Source: Phytophthora hibernalis
Lineage: Eukaryota > Oomycota > Peronosporomycetes > Peronosporales > Peronosporaceae
DNA length: 64,000 nt
Direction: 5' to 3'
NCBI GenBank assembly: GCA_012656075.1
Contig: JAAKBF010000224.1
Location: forward strand, 62,001 to 126,000
Of this stretch, positions 54,099 through 62,910 are shown piece by piece. The notes under the pieces were generated by a model that was not told the origin of the DNA, did not search any database, and saw nothing but the letters and a program-made list of their open reading frames with translations. The position numbers and the translations under genes were made by a program. Within the stretch, counting starts at the first letter, position 1; every line of letters starts with the position of its first letter.

Positions 54099-55362
54099 AT
54101 GAAGTTGACAACTTGTTTTGAGCTCGCTGCTGTTGCCGTCATGGCCGCCCATGCCGACGCGCAGGTGACCGACAACATCGACGTACTGGAGCCGAGCACC
54201 AACGACTGCTCCTTCGTGTGCGCGGACGTTTTCGTGCCTGTCTGCGGTTCCGACGGTGTGACGTATTCGAACGAGTGCTACTTGAGTCTCGCGGACTGTG
54301 GAAGCCTGGTCGATATCACCAAAGTGCAAGACGGAGAGTGCCCTACGACGGGTACTTTGATGCCTGAGGCGAGTGAAAGTCCAATTGTCATTAGCGCCCC
54401 GGTATGCCCCAATGTGTGTCCGGCAATCTTCAGACCCGTTTGTGGGTCGGATGGCGTAACCTACCCCAACGACTGCGCCCTCGCCGTTGCTCAGTGCGAA
54501 AGTGGCGTTGTTATCACACAAGTATCTGATGGCGAGTGCTCCGTGGTGTCGTCGTCTACTACGGAAGATAATACTGCCGGATGCCCGGAGGTGTGCTTTG
54601 ACCTTTTTCGCCCGTGTGTGGCTCTGATGGCGTCACGTACTCAAACTCGTGCTTTCTGGGTATTGCTACCTGTAAGGATCCCAGCATTACTCAAGTTCGC
54701 GTGGGGGCCTGCATCGATATTGACAACCCCCTACTGACCCGGCCAGCGAAGGCACTACGACACCATTGAGGCCGCCTGAAGTGACCGTCATTGTTGGCAA
54801 CACCCCCACTGACCCAATCGAGGATACCAGCGTAGACACTACGGCAACAGTGAGTCCGCCTGAAGTGATCCTCGGCGTTGGCAACATCCCCACGGACCCA
54901 ATCGAGGACACCAGCGTAGACACTACGATGCCAGTGAGTATGCCTTTGGCTGAAAACACCGAATGCTCGGAGGTTTGCATCGAAATTCTGAAGCCCGTGT
55001 GCGGTTCTGATGGCGTCACGTATCCCAACACGTGCTTCCTGGGCATTGCTACATGCAAAGATCCCAGCATTACCCAAGTTAGCGAGGGAGCCTGTACCGC
55101 GACCGAAGGAGACGATGCTAACAGCGCGACCACTGACCTCCCAACAGAGGTGACCAACGAAGACACTCCGATACCGCAGAACCTGAGTTTGCCTTTCTGC
55201 CCGGACGTTTGCCTGACCATCTTCTTGCCTGTCTGCGGCTCTGACGGTGTCACGTACAGCAACTCGTGCAAACTGGCAATTGCTAATTGCAACAACCCCG
55301 AGCTCCTCATCACCCAAGTTTCTGACGGTGCCTGTCCATCCAAGTGCAATTCGCACCAGTGA
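54099..55362 (+). CDS. Secreted Kazal-like protease inhibitor 3 (five domains, two frame breaks)
   Basis: The signal peptide MKLTTCFELAAVAVMAAHAD is close to that of Kazal gene 2. Five Kazal domains follow, beginning CSFVCADVFVPVC, CPNVCPAIFRPVC, CPEVCFDLFRP(VC), CSEVCIEILKPVC and CPDVCLTIFLPVC. P1 residues are Asp, Ala, Asp, Glu and Thr. Between domains 3 and 4 is a Thr/Pro/Asp-rich repeat (VGNTPTDPIEDTSVDTT twice). One base is missing at 54611-54613 (CCC) in domain 3 and one at 54727-54731 (CCCCC) after it. The last domain and 3' flank belong to the recent duplication, whereas the first half is an older relative of Kazal gene 2, so the gene is a mosaic. Confidence 0.87.
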
Positions 55363-56913
55363 AGAACAAGACCTTACTGAGGATGTTGCATAGTTATCCG
55401 ATGAACACGCTTCATGTTTGTAGCATTAATTTGGTTGCTTGATGCGAAAGTTCTGTCGTGAGCCTGAAGTGCTGAAGTACTCCATCACACCTTCTTGGTA
55501 CGCCCTTTGCTGGTAAAAGCACCAAAACTTGGGAGTGTTCCCCGCTTTGCCTTTCGGACTTGAGTTTTGTGTTCTAGACGACGACGACGAAAGGCAGCTT
55601 GAAGACGCAAAACTGCGGCGTATGCGTAGCTATCGCGGTACGACTCGAAAGCACCGTGGTCTGGCGGATCAGGAGACATCTTGTAGTGTCGGATGCTGTA
55701 GTAGTATTTGGTCTGCGTTCGCAAGTCAGACACTCGACCCATTCATCTTGGTCTAGAAGTTTTGCATGAATCTTTTGCTTCCCGGCGTTCGAGTTCGAGC
55801 CTCATGGATACGTCGGCTTGTAAGGTTTCTGCGATGAGCTCTTGCACTACGTTTGGGATATTCTTTGGAGCAAGATGTGCTCCGTCAAAGTCGTCGGGTC
55901 GATCCAGCGTGATCGATTGATATAGGCGATTGTAAAAGTAGTCAATGCCGTCCTCGGTCTCGCAGCGGAACCACACGTTCCCTTTCGGAGTGCGTTTCGG
56001 AGGCGTCACGAGCTTTTGCACTGCTTCGTATCCATCAAACTCAGGAAGGCAGTGCTCGACCATGTGCAGATAAGCGGCGCATGCTCCTGCCCAGTCGCGC
56101 AAGCACGCGTAGGTTGGTAGATGATGCCAGCAACGATGCTGTCCTGGAGGAGCCAATTTGGTCGCTGTTCCGAGCAATTCGTACACATGATCCAGATTCG
56201 CCACGCTCAATGCGTACGGCTTGGTGAACAGCCCAATCGGTTCATTGTGTGACATCCATTCCCAACCACTAGAGTGAGCCTCGATGTTCTTGACGATCCA
56301 GAGTCCCCAGCAAGACCGCCACATGTCCTCATCATCAATCGTTGACGGCAAGGGCACATCAAAAAGCAGCAGTACAGCCTGCACAATGGACACTACAGCT
56401 TTGTGCGGCGGCATATCCCAGGACAACGGATCGAGAAACTGCTTCTTTGACTGCTCTTGAAGAGCGATGATGCAGTCGTCCACGCGTGACACTACCATTA
56501 GCAATACAAGCTCGAAACTATTAGGCGCGAACATCTTGAGAGAAAAGTGCAAGTACTTACCAATGTTAGACGCATCCACGAAACCCCATTCTGGATCGAG
56601 GTATTGCATTTTTGCGCCGAGGTCTCCGAGCAGAATCGATGAGAGCGCTGCATCATTGATATCCTCGTGCTCTGCCACCAAAGTCAGTAAACGTTGATAC
56701 ATGGCGCTCTCGGCGTCGTTTTCAGGGCCATCTTTGTGGAATGAACGCTGCCACGCATTCAGCACGAGCTCGAGCCTATGCTGTGCCTGTCTTGAATTTG
56801 GGTCTTCAACAAACGGTTCAATCTCCATCGGTAGTGTCTGTGAAGAGCTGTGCTACACGAGGATGGTGGTGAATACTTCAGTACCGGTATGACTTTATTC
56901 TTGGCTAGTCCTG
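55113..56913. repeat. Segmental duplication, copy 2
   Basis: Direct repeat of 52025-53828, offset 3088 bp at its start and 3085 bp at its end. The difference comes from the two small deletions in the WW/IQ copy. Confidence 0.95.
55482..56828 (-). pseudogene. WW/IQ protein, truncated copy
   Basis: This is identical to the intact copy except for a few bases. A 2 bp loss at about 55783 (CCCACGG becomes CCCGG on the plus strand) shifts the frame, and translation ends at a TGA near 55743 after ERREAKDSCKTSRPR. A further 1 bp loss at about 55730 would restore the original frame, but only beyond that stop. The truncated product keeps the first WW-like domain and loses the second one and the IQ motif. 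It may be a very young pseudogene or reflect assembly errors in a collapsed repeat. Confidence 0.75.
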
Positions 56914-57055
56914 ATCAACTTTATAGTGGAGCAGACTGGGAGCTGAGGGCCATGGTCGGTCGCGCAAGCGAACAGCTTTGATTGTGCGTGCGAGTTTGAG
57001 CCGATCCACGGGCTCCAGCTGGCTAGCATCGGTCAATATCACCAAGGTGACGCTC

Positions 57056-59536
57056 TCAGTCAACAACGACTCGAGCTCCAGTGCCATCATCACTGCCCGT
57101 AGCGTAAGCACCGATCGTGGCAACGAGAGCGCGTGCCTTGAGCAACATTTCGTCATATTCGTCGTCGCTATCCGAGAGTGCCACAATGGCACCACCGGCT
57201 CCGAGTGTCACGCTGTTGGGGGTCACGATAGCTGTGCGGATAATAATGTTCAGGTCACAGCTACCGTCGATCGACAGGAAGCCCAGTCCCCAGAATATAC
57301 GCCACGCGGGGCGCTCGAGCTCTCGGATAATGTGCATTGTACGCTTCTTCGGAGCACCGGTCATTGAACCGCCAGGGAATGTGGCACGCAGCACGTCCAC
57401 TACGTCTGCATCCTCACGACACTGAGCACGAACTGTGGTCACGAGCTGGTGCACGGTGGCGTACGTCTCGACACCCATAAGCCGCGGCACATGCACGGAT
57501 CCAACACGTGCTACGATGCCAAAGTCATTGCGTACGAGATCGGCGATCATCATGTTCTCGGCGCGGTCTTTCTCGCAGTTTGCAAGTTCCTCAGCAATAG
57601 CGGCATCCTCCTTCGGATCACGACCGCGGGGACGTGTTCCTTTAATGGGTTTTGACTCCATCCAACCATCAGCTCCAACCCGCAAGAACCGCTCGGGTGA
57701 CGAGCAGCAAAGAGCGTAGGTATCTGCTAACGACTCAGGTTCATCAGATTTGTGAAGCGAGTTTGGCGTGTGGAAGCGGCCACTCGGGTTACTGAGGTAG
57801 AACCCAGCAAATGGTGCTGGGTTTCGGCGACGCAGCATACGATAGAACGCCAACGGATCTCGCAGTGCATACTCGGCACGTAAGTGGTTGGTTAAGCAGA
57901 CTTCGTACGTCTCGCCTGCACGGATCAGCCGCTGAATTTCCTCGATATCAGCGACGTATTGCGCGCGACTACGGGAAGGGCGGAAGATGACTTCATCCTT
58001 TCCGGCATTGATGTTGGCTGGCACTGCAGAGCTGGCATCAGCCTTGTGGTTGAAAGCGTCGACAAGCTGTTTCAGTTGAGTCTTAATGGCATTGTGCCAG
58101 TCTTGATTCACGTGCGAGCTTTCGCCCTCCGACTCACTCAGAGAAAGCGAGTAGATAGCGTTGTCGTGGTGGTCAAATACCAGCGTTCGATCAGCGAACA
58201 AGAACGACGAATCCGGTGCACGTTCTCCCTGCGTTTCGATCTTGTCGTTGAACAGTTTCTTGCCTTCTTGTTCACTTTCCAGCACTTCGTACCCGAAGTA
58301 GCCCACAAATCCACCACGGAACGCGAAGGGTAGCTTGACGTTAGCACCATGCGCACGCTCACCATCATTAAACAGGATGTCATGGGACTGATACGCTTGC
58401 ATCACTTCTCGCACATGAGTCAGGATGTCCTTCCCCGGAAAGATCTCAACTTGTTCGTTTTCATCATGGCGACGACGCAGGCGAAGCTCCACCTTGGCAA
58501 CATCGTATTCAACGCAGTAGCTCATGGATCCACTATCGTCGCCCATCATTGAGCATCGCGACTGCAATGCTGCGTCTGTACCGGCAACAGTATTGTGGTT
58601 GCTGCTGTCAAGCCAAAACGACCGCTTCGAGTTCCCGAAAAGCAGACCAAACACAAACTCGGCGAACTCGAGCGATGCAAGTCCGTTCGAAGCGCGTTCA
58701 ACACGAACACGATATCTCGGTGCCACTCCAGGTTGGCTGCACTCTATCAGTCTCGATCCCAACGCAGTCTTCTCTGGGTTGTTGCTATGATGCAGTAGAC
58801 ACTTCGAGGCTCCTTGACCTAACGTAGCATCTCGGAAGTTCTGGAAGAGCTGGTAACCGAACTCGCTGCACACGGCCTCCGGGTGGAATTGCACGCCGAA
58901 CTGCTGCTTCGATCGGTGTCGAACGGCCATAATAACTCCATCCTCCGTCTGGGCAGTCACCTCCAGCTCCTCCGGCACATTGGCCGGGTCAATCACCAGC
59001 GAGTGGTAGCGCACCACCTCGAAGCCGTTGGGCACATGAGCGAAGAGCGACTTGTCCGTCTCGTCGAAGTAGACGCGACTGGTGCGTCCGTGCATGACCT
59101 CCTTGGCCGTCACCACTTGACCACCGTATACTTGAGCCAGTCCCTGATGGCCCAGACATACGCCGAGCACTGGCACCGCAGCGAGGCGAATGGCGTCCGC
59201 ACACATGCCAAAGTCCTTGGGCTCTGCTGGGTGGCCTGGACCAGGAGACAGCACCACGTTGAGCTCCAGTTGCACGTCATTGGCGGTTGCAATTGCACTC
59301 GTTTGGGCCACGAAATGGCCCCATGCAGCAGCGAATTGTCCTCCGAAGTCGTCGTTCTTGACTACCAGGACACTGGACGAATGGCCGTTTACTTGTGCCA
59401 GCATCTGCGAGATGTTGTACGTGTACGAGTCGTAGTTGTCGATGAGAAGTGACACCACTTGGCGTATCTTCTTGGAGCTCAATGAAGCCCTTTCGGTTGC
59501 TGCAGGGGCTGAAACATCGTCCATGGACGCCACCAT
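57056..59536 (-). CDS. Bifunctional aminodeoxychorismate synthase (PabA-PabB fusion)
   Basis: A clean frame; the likely start is MVASMDDVSAPAATER at 59536, though the frame is open to 59752. The N-terminal glutamine amidotransferase domain runs from LLIDNYDSYTYNISQML, with the catalytic Cys in GVCLGHQG and the His/Glu in VQFHPEAV. The C-terminal chorismate-binding domain has SRAQYVADIEEIQRLIRAGE, TYEVCLTNHL, ESKPIKGTRPRG, DRAENMMIADLVRNDFG, ETYATVHQLV and FPGGSMTGAPKKRTM. The PIKGTRPRG lysine is typical of aminodeoxychorismate rather than anthranilate synthase. It makes the p-aminobenzoate precursor of folate from chorismate and glutamine. The fused arrangement is as in fungi, plants and protists. 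Confidence 0.94.
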   Translation of the reverse strand: MVASMDDVSAPAATERASLSSKKIRQVVSLLIDNYDSYTYNISQMLAQVNGHSSSVLVVKNDDFGGQFAAAWGHFVAQTSAIATANDVQLELNVVLSPGPGHPAEPKDFGMCADAIRLAAVPVLGVCLGHQGLAQVYGGQVVTAKEVMHGRTSRVYFDETDKSLFAHVPNGFEVVRYHSLVIDPANVPEELEVTAQTEDGVIMAVRHRSKQQFGVQFHPEAVCSEFGYQLFQNFRDATLGQGASKCLLHHSNNPEKTALGSRLIECSQPGVAPRYRVRVERASNGLASLEFAEFVFGLLFGNSKRSFWLDSSNHNTVAGTDAALQSRCSMMGDDSGSMSYCVEYDVAKVELRLRRRHDENEQVEIFPGKDILTHVREVMQAYQSHDILFNDGERAHGANVKLPFAFRGGFVGYFGYEVLESEQEGKKLFNDKIETQGERAPDSSFLFADRTLVFDHHDNAIYSLSLSESEGESSHVNQDWHNAIKTQLKQLVDAFNHKADASSAVPANINAGKDEVIFRPSRSRAQYVADIEEIQRLIRAGETYEVCLTNHLRAEYALRDPLAFYRMLRRRNPAPFAGFYLSNPSGRFHTPNSLHKSDEPESLADTYALCCSSPERFLRVGADGWMESKPIKGTRPRGRDPKEDAAIAEELANCEKDRAENMMIADLVRNDFGIVARVGSVHVPRLMGVETYATVHQLVTTVRAQCREDADVVDVLRATFPGGSMTGAPKKRTMHIIRELERPAWRIFWGLGFLSIDGSCDLNIIIRTAIVTPNSVTLGAGGAIVALSDSDDEYDEMLLKARALVATIGAYATGSDDGTGARVVVD

Positions 59537-59782
59537 TGCGAACAGTGCGAGGTTTGTGCTTATCGGAGCTGCTGGAATGGAGTGCCACGCTACGTCGGTC
59601 GCGTCTGAAGTTTGGTTTTGGCCAATCGTAGAATTTGTTTTGGCGTTTTGGCGAATAGGAGACCGGCATACGTGGCCAGGAACGTGCCATTTGAGTGGCG
59701 AGGAACTCACGATGGAAATACACAAGTTGAAGTCGATGCTATTGCCATGCAACTATAAAACTATTGTATGCCTTGGTGTGTA

Positions 59783-60994
59783 TCAATCCTGGTCCTCCTG
59801 GCATCGGTTCTTGTTCCGGTTCCGGCGTCTTCGCTTGAGTTGACTCTTGGACAACTTCACCTCATCATCGTCTTCGTCCTCGCCGTGGGCTTTGCCAGGT
59901 TTCTGCTTGATGCGCTTGCGCTGGAACGAACTGGGCAGCGGGATGTCGTCTCCACCAATGGCTTCACGTTTGCGCTTGCCGATGCGCACGAGTTCCACCT
60001 CAAAGTGTAGCGTTGAATTGGGTGGGATCTTGTCGCCCTTGCCACTCTCACCATACCCCAATTCCGACGGAATCGTCAGCATCCGCACTCCACCAGGACG
60101 CATCGTGCCTAAACCTTCTTCCCATCCAGCAATGACCGAGCCCGTGCCGTACTTCATAGTGAGCATGCCCTTACCAAACACGAGTCCGTCACGACCAAGT
60201 CGACCACGATACTTGACTGTCAACATGTCACCTCCATACGGCAGTTTGCCCTGCCCGACACGTTGGTCCTGGAGCACAAGTCCACTCTGGGTCGTCACTT
60301 CCCTGCCTGCGTTCTCCTCGTACGCAGAGGCCAGCACCTCACGCGCCTTCATCTCGTCCTCCTGCTCCTGTGTGATCTGCTGGGCGTGCTCCAGTGCCTC
60401 CTGCTTCTTCTCCTTCTTCTTCTGCTTCTCCTGTTTGCGCTTCTCGCGCTTCGCTTCGGCCTCCTTCTCTTCTCCCTGCTCCGTCTTCTTCAGCAGCTTC
60501 TGCTCCTGTCTCTTCTTTCTGGCAGCTTCGTGCTGCTCCACCACCTGCTGCTCTTTGCGTCGCTCCTCTTCTTCGTGACGTCTCTTGGCCTCTTCAGCCT
60601 CTTGCAGAGCTGCTGCAGCTGCCTGTTGAGCTGTCAGTCCCTGTTTCTTGAGCTTGGCTTTGCGTTTCTTCAGCTGCGCACGACTGAGACCGAGTACAGG
60701 CTCCTCTGACGTCTCTTCAAAGGCTTTAGCGCCCTCCTCCATGTGGTCCTTGGAGCACAATTGAGAGAACAGATCGCCCTCCTCCGTCGAGTGCCACGGG
60801 TGGTCCACGCCCCACGTCTTGTCGGCGCGTCCGTAGCCGCCCACGCTGATGCGCATGTCGGCGGCGAAGCGTCCGGAGCGCGCACCGCCCAGCGAACGCA
60901 GACCTTTGGTGGCTGCAATGGACGGGTCACTGGCTACGGCCACATCCTCCGATTCGTTGCCGCGCCGCTTGTCGCGTCGACGCATGAGCACCAT
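59783..60994 (-). CDS. Nuclear FKBP-type peptidyl-prolyl isomerase
   Basis: A clean 403-residue frame. The N-terminal ~110 residues are unknown (RSGRFAADMRISVGGYGRAD). A long Lys/Glu/Gln coiled coil follows (QLKKRKAKLKKQGL, EKRKQEKQKKKEKKQEALEH). An FKBP domain at about residues 245-345 (GDMLTVKYRGRLGRDGLVFG, VIAGWEEGLGTMRPGGVRML, IPSELGYGESGKGDKIPPNS, LHFEVELVRI) precedes a basic tail (SSFQRKRIKQKPGK, KSQLKRRRRNRNKNR). The domain keeps the main FK506-pocket residues Y, F, V, W and I. The basic regions suggest a nucleolar or chromatin-associated chaperone. The downstream synthase gene starts 247 bp away on the same strand. Confidence 0.9.
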   Translation of the reverse strand: MVLMRRRDKRRGNESEDVAVASDPSIAATKGLRSLGGARSGRFAADMRISVGGYGRADKTWGVDHPWHSTEEGDLFSQLCSKDHMEEGAKAFEETSEEPVLGLSRAQLKKRKAKLKKQGLTAQQAAAAALQEAEEAKRRHEEEERRKEQQVVEQHEAARKKRQEQKLLKKTEQGEEKEAEAKREKRKQEKQKKKEKKQEALEHAQQITQEQEDEMKAREVLASAYEENAGREVTTQSGLVLQDQRVGQGKLPYGGDMLTVKYRGRLGRDGLVFGKGMLTMKYGTGSVIAGWEEGLGTMRPGGVRMLTIPSELGYGESGKGDKIPPNSTLHFEVELVRIGKRKREAIGGDDIPLPSSFQRKRIKQKPGKAHGEDEDDDEVKLSKSQLKRRRRNRNKNRCQEDQD

Positions 60995-61611
60995 GCCGGT
61001 CGATGGTATAACACTATCTGGCTGGCTGTTGGGAATTCAAAAAGTACTGATTAACTGGGAGACTGAATTAACGGATGGGGATAGATTGGTAGAGGTTATT
61101 GAAGCCGCTTAATTAGTGCTCCTGTTTGGTGTGTGCGTGTTTAATTTTATGGACTTGCTGTCATTTATTTCGGAGCTGTTCTCGTGGGTGTCCGAAACCT
61201 TGACTAACTGATACTGTACGGTAGTTCCAAAACGTCTTCGCACTCGTGGAATTTCTGAGCCGATGGAAGTTCCTAGCGGTTTTACTGAATTCAAATTGGG
61301 AAAACCACTTTGACGCACGACAAGAACTCGAGAGCGAAGTGAAATACATTCGACAAGTGGGTTTTGACATACTTTCGAGATGCAGGTCAAGATCTAAGCT
61401 TAGCAGCGAGATAAGAATCACGTTTGCAAACGGACCGTACACTACGAGATGAAGCCGTCAAACGGAACAATGATATTTATTTTGGAGTTGCGGCCGACAG
61501 AACACTTGTACCATAACAGTTTGTTTCTCTTGCGCAGTCAGTGTTTATTTGGTTGACAATTGCACGGACGGCACTATATCACTTCACCACTTTCAAAGTT
61601 CACTCGTCCGA
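60995..61611. other. Intergenic region before the RING gene pair
   Basis: This 617 bp stretch is AT-rich with no recognisable gene. It should contain the divergent promoters of the FKBP gene and RING gene 1. Confidence 0.5.
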
Positions 61612-62566
61612 ATGTCTCGAAAATCCATCGCGTCCGCGACTGTGGTGCCCACCAACGCCGAAGAGCAAGTAAAGACCAACGAACCCCAAAGCACCGACAC
61701 ACCAGTTTTTATTGACAGTTCCAATGAGCAATCAAGTTCACCTCCTGATGCCACCACTGGCAGCCAAAACAACATGAAAGTTGTGTCCAGTGACCAAACT
61801 GTGATATGTATCTCTACTTCGCTCGATAGCACCCCCTACAACAACCTCATCCTGATAAGCCAGTCCTGATCACACCTCTTTCCATTGGTCAGAGTATTCA
61901 TTCGAGTGCAGTGCAGAAGGCGTCCGGATTCAAGCTTACCAAGAATTACCGGGGACTCGTGACGAGTTTCAAGCACATGCAGCCGTTCTCGCGAAGTGCC
62001 GATGGAAAATATCCAGTCAAGACCATTTGCGTCCTGTGCAGCAGCGTGAAACCAACGTCAGTACTTTTCCCTTGTCAGCACATGTGTGTCTGCAACAAGT
62101 GCATCGTTTCCAACGAAATGTCACCAGACTATTCATTTAACTTGGAGCGGTGGTAAGATACAACTTGGGTGTCCGTATCAAAGTACACATCGAAGCTAAC
62201 ATTTTGTTTTGCTTTGTTGCCTACCTTTAGCATTTGTCCAGTGTGCCGAACTGAAATTCTACTCATTCTTCCACACACAGGCGAGGAGGAGGACACATAT
62301 TGGACTTGGGTGTTGGCGACCAAACCACAGCTGCCCTCAGAGTTCACGAAAAGCTTCAAAATGCCGGCAGGAAGTTGAGTGAGGATTCGGCCGCAGAAAC
62401 CAGAACTTCGACCACCGGTTCATTCCCACCCACAAGCACTTCAAAACCCATCCAAACTCTGCGACGACCACATCGCGGAAGTTCGTGGACAGCCACAATT
62501 GTGAAACGGGGATCGGCATACAAATTGGATGCGTCAAAGAAACAAGAAAGCTGTCTGATACTGTAA
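61612..62566 (+). CDS. RING-type zinc finger protein 1 (frame breaks)
   Basis: Starts MSRKSIASATVVPTNAEEQV, with a Ser/Thr/Pro-rich N-terminus of ~100 residues. A conserved block (LTKNYRGLVTSFKHMQPFSR, then DGKYPVKT) leads into a RING-like finger: CVLCSSVKPTSVLFPCQHMC, VCNKCI, an ~18-residue insert and CICPVCRTEI. A short intron (about 62155-62230) splits the TGC codon inside the finger. The pattern is C3HC4 of the MGRN1 type, so a ubiquitin-ligase role is likely. The tail is basic and Ser/Thr-rich. One base is missing at 61832-61836 (C5) and one at 62358-62361 (A4). It is a paralogue of the next gene. Confidence 0.78.
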
Positions 62567-62910
62567 GCTAACCATTCCGCAAGGCAGTTCACATCGAAGC
62601 CATGGAATTGTCTTTGGACCGCAATTGGAGATTCATGAGGACAAGCAAAGTTGCACGACCTCCTCGATTGACCACCTACGTTGATTGACATGTTAAGTCC
62701 AGCAATACTTCGTGGCCAGACATGATGGACAGCTTGTACAACGAACTTCGCGGTGAACTGGCAAAAATAATCCCTACTATTCCTGGTCCTGCCAAGAGTG
62801 CTTAGACGCTTTTCCATGGTTTATTCTGATCTGGCCCGATGAGTCGAACAGCGTTATACACAAACATCATTTGAGCTTTGCTTTGGCAAAGCAAAGCTCC
62901 CCTAGGCAAA
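62567..62910. other. Spacer between the two RING genes, with a hairpin at its end
   Basis: This 344 bp stretch has no coding signal of its own. It ends with a perfect 27 bp inverted repeat (62873-62899) just before the next ATG. Confidence 0.55.
62873..62899. repeat. Perfect inverted repeat, 12 bp arms and 3 base loop
   Basis: GAGCTTTGCTTT is followed by GGC and then AAAGCAAAGCTC, its exact reverse complement. It ends 11 bp before the ATG of RING gene 2, so in mRNA it would form a strong hairpin at the start codon if transcription starts upstream. It could also be a palindromic protein-binding site. Confidence 0.9.

Noticed and set aside
49900..55362. RXLR or CRN effector motifs in the secreted proteins
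   Set aside because: I saw no RxLR-dEER or LFLAK motif after the signal peptides; the Kazal domains explain these genes.
52025..56913. Transposon as cause of the duplicated segment
   Set aside because: No terminal repeats, target-site duplications or transposase are visible at the segment ends. Tandem exchange explains it better.
59537..59752. N-terminal extension of the PabA-PabB protein
   Set aside because: The frame is open but the added residues have no domain, and MVASMDD at 59536 is closer to the family start.
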